Source of the DNA: Tannerellaceae bacterium
Lineage (GTDB): Bacteria; Bacteroidota; Bacteroidia; Bacteroidales; Tannerellaceae
DNA length: 55,044 nucleotides
Reading direction: 5' to 3'
Assembly (NCBI GenBank): GCA_031257015.1
Contig: JAIRPK010000021.1
Location: 1 to 55,044, forward strand
The notes beneath the pieces are model-generated. The model worked only from the letters and a program-made list of their open reading frames with translations. It made no database searches and had not been told where the DNA came from. A program made the position numbers and the translations under genes. How positions within the stretch are numbered: position 1 is the stretch's first letter; the number at the start of each line of letters is the position of its first letter. Positions 24,722 through 31,862 of this stretch are shown in pieces.

Positions 24722-25699
24722 ATGAAACACTTCACAACCGTAAAAGACATCGGCGACATCCAGCAAGCCGTCCACCAGGCGCTCGCCGTCAAGCGCGACC
24801 GATTCGCCTACTCAGACAAAGGGCGGAATAAAACCCTGCTCATGGTATTCTTCAACTCCAGCCTCCGCACTCGCCTCAGCACGCAAAAGGCAGCCCTCAA
24901 CCTCGGAATGAACGTCATCGTCCTCGATGTCAACCAGGGCGCATGGAAGCTTGAGACCGAGCGCGGCATTGTAATGGATGGCGACAAGCCGGAGCATATC
25001 CTTGAAGCCATCCCCGTCATGGCCTCCTACTGTGACATAATTGGAATCCGCTCCTTCGCACGTTTCGAGAGCAAGGCTGACGACTACTCGGAACGCACTC
25101 TCAATCAGTTCATACAGTTATCCGGCCGTCCAGTCTTCAGTATGGAAGCCGCCACCAGGCATCCGCTCCAAAGCTTCGCTGACCTGATTACCATCGAGGA
25201 GTACAAGAAGACCGTCCGCCCGAAGGTCGTCCTTACCTGGGCGCCTCATCCCAACGCCCTCCCGCAGGCCGTTCCGAACAGCTTTGCCGAATGGATGAAC
25301 GCCGCGGGCTATGAACTCGTCATCACCCACCCCGAAGGCTACGAACTAGACCCAGCCTTTGTCGGCTCTGCTACTGTCGAGTACGACCAACGCAAAGCCT
25401 TCGACGGAGCAGACTTCGTATATGCCAAGAACTGGTCTGCCTACGCCGACCCCAACTACGGCAAAGTCATCAGCAAAGACCGCTCATGGACAGTTGACAC
25501 AGCCAAGATGGCCCTTACGAATAACGCCTTCTTCATGCACTGCCTCCCCGTCCGCCGAAACATGATCGTTACTGACGACGTTATTGAAAGCCCCCAAAGC
25601 ATCGTCATTCCCGAAGCCGCGAACCGCGAAATCTCCGCACAGGTCGTCCTTATGCGCCTCCTCGACGAACTCTCCCCCAATAGCCCCGCCAACCGATGA
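24722..25699 (+). CDS. argF': N-succinylornithine carbamoyltransferase
   Basis: The 325-residue protein belongs to the transcarbamylase family: FFNSSLRTRLSTQ (residues 43-55) binds carbamoyl phosphate and HCLPVRR is the second signature. It closely follows the sequence of the Bacteroides fragilis enzyme as I remember it, including DGDKP with proline at position 90, the residue that selects N-succinylornithine over N-acetylornithine. It therefore should serve a succinylated arginine pathway, a Bacteroidetes peculiarity. It overlaps the following cupin gene by 4 nt (ATGA). Placing it with proB and proA groups two pathways starting from glutamate. Confidence 0.93.
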   Translation: MKHFTTVKDIGDIQQAVHQALAVKRDRFAYSDKGRNKTLLMVFFNSSLRTRLSTQKAALNLGMNVIVLDVNQGAWKLETERGIVMDGDKPEHILEAIPVMASYCDIIGIRSFARFESKADDYSERTLNQFIQLSGRPVFSMEAATRHPLQSFADLITIEEYKKTVRPKVVLTWAPHPNALPQAVPNSFAEWMNAAGYELVITHPEGYELDPAFVGSATVEYDQRKAFDGADFVYAKNWSAYADPNYGKVISKDRSWTVDTAKMALTNNAFFMHCLPVRRNMIVTDDVIESPQSIVIPEAANREISAQVVLMRLLDELSPNSPANR

Positions 25700-26022
25700 G
25701 CCTCTGGATAGAATCATCCCGCACACCCTGGACTGATGTCGGAGAAGGCATCCGCCGGCAAGTTCTAGGATACGGAGCCGACCTCATGCTCGTCCGTGTA
25801 GCTTTTGATGCCGGGGCAGAAGGGCAGCCTCATATCCATGTTCACAGCCAATCCTCATGCGTTGAAAGCGGAGTTTTTGAAGTAGTTATCGGTAGCGAGC
25901 GCAAAAAACTCTACGCCGGCGACGCCTTCTTTGTACCCTCCAATACGTTGCATAGCTGCCACTGCATCGAAGAGGGCATATTGATAGACGCTTTCAGTCC
26001 CATGCGCGAAGACTTTGTATGA
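25696..26022 (+). CDS. Small cupin-domain protein
   Basis: The 108-residue protein is a single cupin. The metal-binding region HIHVHSQSSCVESGVFEVVIG (split: HIHVHS at about residues 45-50, then E at 57) and the second motif AGDAFFVPSNTLHSC have the usual histidines and glutamate. It is translationally coupled to the transcarbamylase gene by an ATGA overlap and is the last gene of the operon. Its substrate or ligand is unknown; single cupins of this kind are often annotated as pectin-degradation-like proteins without proof. Confidence 0.85.
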   Translation: MSLWIESSRTPWTDVGEGIRRQVLGYGADLMLVRVAFDAGAEGQPHIHVHSQSSCVESGVFEVVIGSERKKLYAGDAFFVPSNTLHSCHCIEEGILIDAFSPMREDFV

Positions 26023-26046
26023 AAATGTCAATAAATAAAGTAAAGT

Positions 26047-26087
26047 ATGGCAAGGGCTTACTATGGTTGATAGTAAGCCCTTGCCAT
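26047..26087 (+). terminator. Hairpin ending the pro-arg operon
   Basis: A perfect 17-bp stem (ATGGCAAGGGCTTACTA and its complement) with a 7-nt loop. There is no U tract, so it could also act as an RNA-stabilising 3' end. Confidence 0.75.
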
Positions 26088-26104
26088 TGAAAGCACTGTG
26101 TACT

Positions 26105-26242
26105 TATTAACTAAGGAACATCGTCAATATTAACTAAAGAGCATCGCTAATATTAACCACCTAGCATAGCAAACAGCAACCAGGCATCATTGTTAGAACT
26201 AACTAAAGAACACGGTTAATACTAACTAAGCCCAACAGTTGA
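26105..26242. repeat. Tandem array 5: 6 units of 23 bp, partly decayed
   Basis: Units start at 26105, 26128, 26151, 26174, 26197 and 26220. Units 1, 2 and 3 begin TATTAACYA, 5 and 6 with ACTAACTAA; unit 4 is badly decayed but keeps the spacing. The tail of a unit resembles GAACATCGTCAA. The dyad is weak compared with the other arrays. The array lies between the operon-end hairpin and the gene starting at 26315. Confidence 0.75.
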
Positions 26243-26314
26243 AAAATCCGCTAAGCTAGAGACAGTAACAACCTAAAAAAATACCCAAACTCTACATTAT
26301 AACCCCTAAACCTA

Positions 26315-26887
26315 ATGGAGAAACATCCTCTACCCCCTTTCTTCCCTCCCGCGGCCTCTCTGCTGATGCTCGGCAGCTTCCCGCCACCAAGAGAGCGCTG
26401 GAAAATGGACTTTTACTATCCGAACATACAGAACGATATGTGGCGCATCTTCGGGCACATATTCTTCGGTGACAGGAGCCGCTTCCTCGCCACCGATGGA
26501 AAGGCCTTCCGCGAAGCCGACATCCGCGCCTTCCTAGCCGAAAAAGGCATCGCCATCTGGGATACGGCAATGGAAGTCATACGACAGAAGGAAAACGCAT
26601 CGGACAAGTACTTGGATATCCTCCGCCCGATTGACCTTCAGCAAACCCTCGCCGACCTCCCCCTCTGCAGCGCCATAGCAATTACCGGGCAGAAAGCCAT
26701 GGATACGCTCCTCAGCATCATTCCCGCCGACGAACCGCGAATAGGAGAATATGCTGAGGCCGTCTATTGCCGCCGGTCGTTACGCATCTACCGTATGCCA
26801 TCCAGCTCACGCGCCTATCCAAGACCGCTGGAGGAGAAGGCAGCAGCCTACGAACGCATGTTCCGCGACATGGGCATGATTCATTGA
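26315..26887 (+). CDS. Uracil-DNA glycosylase family protein
   Basis: This 190-residue protein has the UDG-superfamily start LLMLGSFPPPRERW (about residues 16-29), followed by DFYYPNIQNDMWRIFG and a C-terminal YRMPSSSRAYPRP. Close Bacteroidetes relatives are annotated as uracil-DNA glycosylase superfamily; they recall Mug-type enzymes, but the catalytic Asn/Asp of Mug is not obvious, so base specificity is open. It probably removes damaged bases from DNA in the cytoplasm. Array 5 ends 73 bp before the start codon. Confidence 0.78.
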   Translation: MEKHPLPPFFPPAASLLMLGSFPPPRERWKMDFYYPNIQNDMWRIFGHIFFGDRSRFLATDGKAFREADIRAFLAEKGIAIWDTAMEVIRQKENASDKYLDILRPIDLQQTLADLPLCSAIAITGQKAMDTLLSIIPADEPRIGEYAEAVYCRRSLRIYRMPSSSRAYPRPLEEKAAAYERMFRDMGMIH

Positions 26888-26927
26888 GCGTGTCAGGCCA
26901 CAGTATGGATTATTAGCCTCGAAGCGC

Positions 26928-26935
26928 TATCTTTG
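26928..26935 (+). promoter_or_regulatory. -7 box TATCTTTG before the phosphotransferase
   Basis: TATCTTTG lies 15 nt before the ATG at 26951. A TTG that would extend the reading frame to 26933 lies inside this box, so the ATG is the better start. Confidence 0.6.
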
Positions 26936-26950
26936 CAAGAAAATATTCAG

Positions 26951-28048
26951 ATGGCAAATCAAACGAACATGCAGATATTACGAATCCCGGAAGCGTTCCG
27001 GCTCGAAGAAAAAGTTGTCGCTGCCGAACGATTCGGCAACGGCCATATCAACGATACGTGGAAACTATATGTCGAAGGAGGCCTACCCAAGTACGTTCTC
27101 CAGCGCATCAACCACCATATATTCAAGGATGTTGACCTCCTCCAGAGCAACATATCCAAAGTCACTTCACACATACGTGCGAAGCTGACCGAGCGAGGCG
27201 AGATGGACATTGACCGCAAAGCCCTCCGCTTTCTTCAAACTATGGACGGTAAGACCTACCACTTCGACGGCGAGAGTTACTGGCGCATTTGCCTGCTTAT
27301 CCCCCGAAGCATGAGCTACGACAGCATCACTCCTGCTCTCTCATACAGTGCCGGCAAGGCCTTCGGCGACTTCCACCAGATGCTCTCCGACATGCCTGAA
27401 GACGAGCTGGGCGAGACTATTCCCGACTTCCACAATATGGAGTTCCGCCTACGGCAGTTCGAGGACGCACTGCAAGCAGACCCTGCCGGGCGCAAGAAGG
27501 AAGTAGCCGGACTGATTGGAGAGATTGGGCTTCGGGCAAAGGCTATGTGCATACAGGAAGAACTGTATCGCGAAGGCAAGCTGAAGAAGCGCATCAACCA
27601 TTGTGACACAAAGGTGAACAATATCCTGTTCGACGAGGCTGGCAGCGTCCTCTGCGTTATCGACCTTGATACCGTAATGCCAGGGTTCGTCCTCTCGGAT
27701 ATGGGTGATTTTATTCGGACAGGCGCTAACACCGGGGCAGAGGATGATGAAGACCTCAGTCGCGTAGAGGTTGACATGGACATATTCAAGGCCTATGCGC
27801 AAGGATATATGGAGGAGGCGGCTTCCTTCCTTACGCCTGTCGAAATCGGACTTCTTCCATACGGCGGCAGGCTGCTGACGTATATGCAGACAGTCCGCTT
27901 CCTGACTGATTACATAAACGGCGACACGTATTACAAAATACATCATCCGCATCATAACCTTCAGCGGACGAAGGCGCAGTTTAAACTATTACAAAGCCTT
28001 GAGGCTCATGCGACCGAAATGGATAACTTTATTAAACAATGGATATGA
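26951..28048 (+). CDS. Aminoglycoside-phosphotransferase-fold kinase (sugar kinase-like)
   Basis: The 365-residue protein has the APH fold. FGNGHINDTW at the N-terminus resembles N-acetylhexosamine 1-kinases; the catalytic loop INHCDTKVNNILF (about residues 213-225) and the metal-binding CVIDLDTVMPG follow. Bacteroidales homologues are usually annotated only as phosphotransferase, and a role in amino-sugar salvage is likely but unproven. The start at 26951 was chosen because the promoter box overlaps any earlier start. The gene overlaps the next, PepSY-like, gene by 10 nt. Confidence 0.82.
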   Translation: MANQTNMQILRIPEAFRLEEKVVAAERFGNGHINDTWKLYVEGGLPKYVLQRINHHIFKDVDLLQSNISKVTSHIRAKLTERGEMDIDRKALRFLQTMDGKTYHFDGESYWRICLLIPRSMSYDSITPALSYSAGKAFGDFHQMLSDMPEDELGETIPDFHNMEFRLRQFEDALQADPAGRKKEVAGLIGEIGLRAKAMCIQEELYREGKLKKRINHCDTKVNNILFDEAGSVLCVIDLDTVMPGFVLSDMGDFIRTGANTGAEDDEDLSRVEVDMDIFKAYAQGYMEEAASFLTPVEIGLLPYGGRLLTYMQTVRFLTDYINGDTYYKIHHPHHNLQRTKAQFKLLQSLEAHATEMDNFIKQWI

Positions 28049-28947
28049 AAAGAAGATTGCATACATACATATTTACGTCGCTCCTGATTCTCTTTACATC
28101 CGCCTGCACGTCAGGCGACGACCCTGCCAACAACGGCAATGGCCCGACCCCAGGAGCACAAGTTATCGACGGACTGGAACAAATCTATCCCGGCGTATCG
28201 GCCGTTACATGGAGCGAGAAAAAGAACTATTACGTAGCCGACTTTGACTATGAGGGGCAGTCACTGCGGGTTTGGTTAACGCGAGAAGGCCGCTGGATGG
28301 TCAAGAAAACAGAAGTCCTTTATAGCGACATGGACGACAGGATTAAGGAAACCTTCCTTCGGACGGCCTACGGCACATGGGAAGTGCGAACGGCCTATCT
28401 CCTCGAACGCAGCGGCCTTGAGACGGTTGGGGAGATAAGCGTATCACGCGGCGGAAAAGTGTCAAACCTCTACTTTACAATGCAGGGCGATTACATCCGT
28501 GTTGCCGACGACTTCAAGGAATACTCCGATGTGCCAGTCACAGTGCCATCGCAGTTGCAGAACGCTCTGGATGATATGTTTGACAATGCGCATATTGTTG
28601 ACATATCGGTTATTCATGTCATTGACTCGGAGATAGCCGTAGGCTTGATGGACAGGGAGCACTTTATGACCTCGGTCTTTCAAAGCGACTATGAATGGAT
28701 AGTAAACTTCTGCGACCTTCGGCTGGAGGAGCTTCCAGCCGCGGTGCTAACGGGCTACCGCAACTCGCAGTATTATAATTATGATCTTTTGCATTGCAGG
28801 GAGATGAGAACCAAGAGCGGCATATCTTACCTGTTCTATGTCGACCGTGGCGGCAAGGTTGCCATAGCCGAGTTCAGCGCCGGCGGCAAGCTTTCCTCCG
28901 AGCTGTCCAGAAGCCATGCGATGACAAAATACCTGCTAATAAGATAA
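28039..28947 (+). CDS. PepSY-like lipoprotein
   Basis: The 302-residue protein carries a lipoprotein signal (LLILFTSAC, Cys 23 or so) and repeated units that resemble the PepSY-like fold of Bacteroidetes: YPGVSAVTWSEKKNYYVADFDYEG with WLTREGRWMVKKTEV split here at residues 50-92, then similar strands again. Such proteins are envelope located and often bind peptides or act as inhibitors; the function here is unknown. Its start overlaps the kinase gene by 10 nt. Its last 112 nt overlap the end of the convergent PPTase gene. Confidence 0.75.
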   Translation: MDMKRRLHTYIFTSLLILFTSACTSGDDPANNGNGPTPGAQVIDGLEQIYPGVSAVTWSEKKNYYVADFDYEGQSLRVWLTREGRWMVKKTEVLYSDMDDRIKETFLRTAYGTWEVRTAYLLERSGLETVGEISVSRGGKVSNLYFTMQGDYIRVADDFKEYSDVPVTVPSQLQNALDDMFDNAHIVDISVIHVIDSEIAVGLMDREHFMTSVFQSDYEWIVNFCDLRLEELPAAVLTGYRNSQYYNYDLLHCREMRTKSGISYLFYVDRGGKVAIAEFSAGGKLSSELSRSHAMTKYLLIR

Positions 28948-29528
28948 TTCAGCCGGAACGCGCCATGCCTGTTATGCAAGCATGGCGCCGTGGCTTCAAT
29001 ACTGCCCGAATCCTCGCACGGGAAAGGCATCAGGCGAAATGCCTCACTAAAGTTAACTCCGCTCTCGCCTACTCTTTTATACAAAGCCTCTTTGGCGCAC
29101 CAGCAGACCAGCGAGTGCGCCTTTTCTTTGCCTCTTTCGATAAAGGCTTCTTCGTCGGGAGAGAGGAAGCGGCTTTTTAGCCTTTGCGCCCTGTCGCTCA
29201 TGTATTCGATGTCGACACCCGTTGGCGACAGTTCGCTCAGCGCTATGGCGGCATAGCCATTGGTATGAGATATGCTTATATGCAAGCTGCTGCCGGGCAG
29301 GAAGGGCGAGCCGTTTGGGCGGTAGGCTATCTTCATCTCCGTGCCGGTAAGCTCATTCAGCAGTGCACGGACGGCCAGCCACTCCTGCCGCCTGCGACCG
29401 TTCGTTAACCGGGAAAGGGCAGGAAGATGCTCGCCGGGGTGCGGCATGAGGGCAAGGAGAGAGTCTGCGCTCTCGTCGATCTTCCAGATGCCGACAATGG
29501 GGTTGGATAGTTTAAGGATGAGTGCCAT
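28836..29528 (-). CDS. 4'-phosphopantetheinyl transferase
   Basis: From the ATG at 29528 the protein has 230 residues and the Sfp-type PPTase signature: LHISISHTNGYAAIALSE, then GVDIEYMSDRAQRLKSRFLS with the Mg-binding Asp-x-Glu, and WCAKEALYK. It activates acyl carrier proteins by attaching phosphopantetheine from CoA. The start codon overlaps the gldD stop (TAATG). The C-terminus extends beyond the domain by about 20 residues and overlaps the convergent PepSY-like gene by 112 nt, which may mean a recent loss of an earlier stop codon. Confidence 0.88.
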   Translation of the reverse strand: MALILKLSNPIVGIWKIDESADSLLALMPHPGEHLPALSRLTNGRRRQEWLAVRALLNELTGTEMKIAYRPNGSPFLPGSSLHISISHTNGYAAIALSELSPTGVDIEYMSDRAQRLKSRFLSPDEEAFIERGKEKAHSLVCWCAKEALYKRVGESGVNFSEAFRLMPFPCEDSGSIEATAPCLHNRHGAFRLNYLISRYFVIAWLLDSSEESLPPALNSAMATLPPRST

Positions 29529-30100
29529 TAGTTCTTCCAAGTGAAGGTGTGGATTAGCTCCATGATGTCGCCGGCTATATAGCTTGTCACCGGCTCAAGC
29601 GAATCGGCCTTGAAGGGGCAGTCATAGTAAAGCGCTCCGCGGAAGAATCGGGTTGCGCTGTCTGTCAGCATGAACTGGACGGGAGAGGGACTGTCTCCTT
29701 CGATTATATACAGGGTGGCATAGACCTTGCGCTCTGGATTGTCGAAGGCGTATCGCGCCATGCGGGGATGTGCATCCCTTATCTGCCGGTGCATCAGCCT
29801 TCGCGCTTCCTGCACGGCGGTATGCAACGAGGCGGGGGGCAGGCGTAAATAACTGCAATAGATTACGGCTGAGAGCGCTGGATAGGCGAGGTTTATACCT
29901 CCTTCGCCGGCTGGTCTAACCTCAACCTGACTTGATGTGCAGAAGGAATAGGGGATGGAGTCCGGCAGCGCCATCAGGTATTCCGGCTCAGGAGGCTCGA
30001 TACGAAGATAGCCGCGTGGCTTAGGCGAGTACTCCGAGCAGGAGGTGATGGCCAGGCTCACGGCGGCTATTATGTTAATGAGGGCTGTCTCTTTGCGCAT
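29528..30100 (-). CDS. gldD: Gliding motility lipoprotein GldD
   Basis: This 190-residue lipoprotein (ITSC, Cys 21) has the GldD pattern KPRGYLRIEPPEPEY followed by PYSFCTSSQVEV and the C-terminal FFRGALYYDCPFKADSLEPV. GldD was found in Flavobacterium gliding mutants and is conserved in Bacteroidetes, including non-gliding species with a type IX secretion system. It lies between ssb (1 bp away) and the PPTase gene. In many Bacteroidetes gldE stands between ssb and gldD; here it is missing. Confidence 0.88.
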   Translation of the reverse strand: MRKETALINIIAAVSLAITSCSEYSPKPRGYLRIEPPEPEYLMALPDSIPYSFCTSSQVEVRPAGEGGINLAYPALSAVIYCSYLRLPPASLHTAVQEARRLMHRQIRDAHPRMARYAFDNPERKVYATLYIIEGDSPSPVQFMLTDSATRFFRGALYYDCPFKADSLEPVTSYIAGDIMELIHTFTWKN

Positions 30101-30101
30101 G

Positions 30102-30641
30102 TCAGAACGGGAGGTCGTCCGGATCGTCGCCTTCCATTGATGCGTAAGGGTCGTCGCTGTTGCTTTTCTTATGAGGCGGCGGCGATGAGTATGTTATTAC
30201 GGGTTGAGGCTGGGGAGGGGCTGTTGGCGACTGGACGGCCTGGGGATTGGGGGGCGTTGACGGGGAGGGCGACGGGGTGGATTGTTGGGAGGCGGCGTCG
30301 GTGGTGCGGCCGAAGCTGAAGAACTCTATCTTGTCGGCATATATTTCGGTTACGTAACGGCGTATGCCTTGCTGGTCTTCGTAGTTGCGGTGGCGGAGCT
30401 TTCCCTCTACGTAGAGGCCGCTGCCTTTTTTTACCCATTTCTCGACGAAGGGGACGAGGTCGCGGCGGGCTACGATATTGTGCCATTCCGTCCGTTCGGG
30501 AACTTCTGTGCCGTTGGCTAGCTTGTAGCCTCTTTCTGAGGTGGCTATCGTGAAGCTGGCGAGGGCGTTGCCGCTGTCGAAGTAGCGGACTTCGGGGTCG
30601 CGGCCTGCATAGCCTACAAGTATGACTTTGTTTAATGACAT
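30102..30641 (-). CDS. ssb: Single-stranded DNA-binding protein
   Basis: The 179-residue protein has an N-terminal OB fold (MSLNKVILVGYAGRDPEVRYF, split after residue 20; WHNIVARRDLVPFVEKWVKKG) and a Gly/Pro/Ser/Gln-rich linker ending in the acidic tail DPDDLPF that recruits repair and replication partners. It is longer than the 110-residue core because of the linker (about 113-165). It is the first gene of the ssb-gldD-PPTase set and follows the FnIII gene by 13 bp. Confidence 0.95.
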   Translation of the reverse strand: MSLNKVILVGYAGRDPEVRYFDSGNALASFTIATSERGYKLANGTEVPERTEWHNIVARRDLVPFVEKWVKKGSGLYVEGKLRHRNYEDQQGIRRYVTEIYADKIEFFSFGRTTDAASQQSTPSPSPSTPPNPQAVQSPTAPPQPQPVITYSSPPPHKKSNSDDPYASMEGDDPDDLPF

Positions 30642-30654
30642 GGGGCTGGGGGGG

Positions 30655-31497
30655 TTAGTTGACGGCTACTTTAACTGTCTGTTCTCCTAGGCTGACGAGG
30701 TATAGGCCTTTAGGTACGGGTATTGTGCTTGTGCCTGCCGTGACTTTGCGCTTCAGGATGGTTTGACCGTTGATGGTGCGCACTTCGACATCGGCTGAAT
30801 CGGGTGTGTTCAGGCTTATGATTCCTGCATGGGCTGTTATGGCTACGGTTGTGGGGGGGGACTGTGGAGTGGCGGTGATGAGTGGCGTGCTGCCGGAGAT
30901 GAGGGCTTTCTTCCAGCTTTCTTTTTCTTTGCCGGGGAAGTCGCTGAAGGCTCGGCTGGCGACGATGCGGCAGGTGTAGGCTTCGCCGTTGGGCAGGCCG
31001 CTTATTGTACAGGTTGTGATGTTTTCTCCAAGGTCTTTGCGCTCGCCGGCTTCGGTGATGAGCTGGTATGAGAAGGTGGAGCTGTCGGTTGTTGGTGGTT
31101 GCCAGTTGAGTGTTACTTTTCCGTGTCCGGCGGTTGCTGTGAGGTTGCGAGGGGCGGTCGGCTCGCCGGGGATGGCGTACAGTACGCCGACGTCAACCAG
31201 GGGCCATTCAATTGGATGGAAATATATTTCAAAGGTGTAGAGCTGGCCGTTCGTGAGTCCGTCGATGAGCAGTGGGGAGGTCAGCTCGCCTGATGCGATG
31301 GAGCGGGTGCCTGTGATGACTATGCTGTCGGCTTGACCGCCGTCCCAGCTTAGTGTTACTTGTCTGTCGCCGGTGGTGATGCCCAGCTTTTCGTCCTGTG
31401 CCATAGCGTTCGTGACTGTGAGGGTCATGATGAGCATTGATGTCAGCAATGTTTGTGCTATAATGTGGCGGGAATATTTGTAATGTCTCTTTTCCAT
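30655..31497 (-). CDS. Secreted fibronectin type III protein with T9SS-type tail
   Basis: From the ATG at 31497 the protein has 280 residues. A signal peptide (cleavage near NAMAQ) is followed by two FnIII-like beta domains (the second, about 112-205, starts with EPTAPRNLTATAGHGKVTLNW, split after residue 20) and a C-terminal domain of about 70 residues (DVEVRTINGQTILKRKV...IPVPKGLYLVSL) that matches the type A sorting signal of the type IX secretion system. It should be exported and anchored at the cell surface. A longer frame exists upstream, but the promoter box at 31533-31526 excludes it. A run of eight C (minus strand, 30853-30860) lies in the gene. Confidence 0.78.
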   Translation of the reverse strand: MEKRHYKYSRHIIAQTLLTSMLIMTLTVTNAMAQDEKLGITTGDRQVTLSWDGGQADSIVITGTRSIASGELTSPLLIDGLTNGQLYTFEIYFHPIEWPLVDVGVLYAIPGEPTAPRNLTATAGHGKVTLNWQPPTTDSSTFSYQLITEAGERKDLGENITTCTISGLPNGEAYTCRIVASRAFSDFPGKEKESWKKALISGSTPLITATPQSPPTTVAITAHAGIISLNTPDSADVEVRTINGQTILKRKVTAGTSTIPVPKGLYLVSLGEQTVKVAVN

Positions 31498-31525
31498 TAT
31501 ATATATTAATTTGATTATTATATTG

Positions 31526-31533
31526 CAAATATA
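31526..31533 (-). promoter_or_regulatory. -7 box TATATTTG for the FnIII gene
   Basis: TATATTTG on the minus strand lies 28 nt before the start codon at 31497. Array 6 begins 138 bp upstream of it; 31534-31670 shows no gene. Confidence 0.55.
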
Positions 31534-31670
31534 TGAAATTCTTTTAAGGCTTGCTGCTTTTGGGGGGCTTGGCGGTAATGGCAATTGTTGTTTACATTCC
31601 TGCCGCGCTGTGGGCTTGCCGGGGATGCTTCTTTTGTTTTCTGCCATGTGTTATTGCTGTGATGTATTGC

Positions 31671-31831
31671 CACTAATGTTAGTGATGCTTCGTCACTAAC
31701 GTTAGTGATGCCTTGTCACTAATGTTAGTGGGGCATTGTCACTAATGTTAGTGGGGATTCGTCACTAACGTTAGTGATGCCTCGTCACTAATGGTGGTGG
31801 GGCATTGTCACTAATGGTGGTGGGGGGATGG
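31671..31831. repeat. Tandem array 6: 7 units of 23 bp around CACTAACGTTAGTG
   Basis: Seven units of 23 bp start with CACTAA at 31671, 31694, 31717, 31740, 31763, 31786 and 31809; a decayed unit probably precedes them at 31648. Units 2 and 5 contain the perfect 14-bp palindrome CACTAACGTTAGTG, units 1, 3 and 4 differ in one base, and the last two in three. The spacer resembles GATGCCTTGT or GGGGCATTGT. The array lies between the 3' end of the abc-F gene and the promoter of the FnIII gene. Confidence 0.95.
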
Positions 31832-31862
31832 CATTGATTTAATGATGATTTTGCGCTTAGGC

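Noticed and set aside
26031..26103. Riboswitch in the spacer after the cupin gene
   Set aside because: The only strong structure is a simple perfect hairpin directly behind an operon end, so a 3' end structure explains it.
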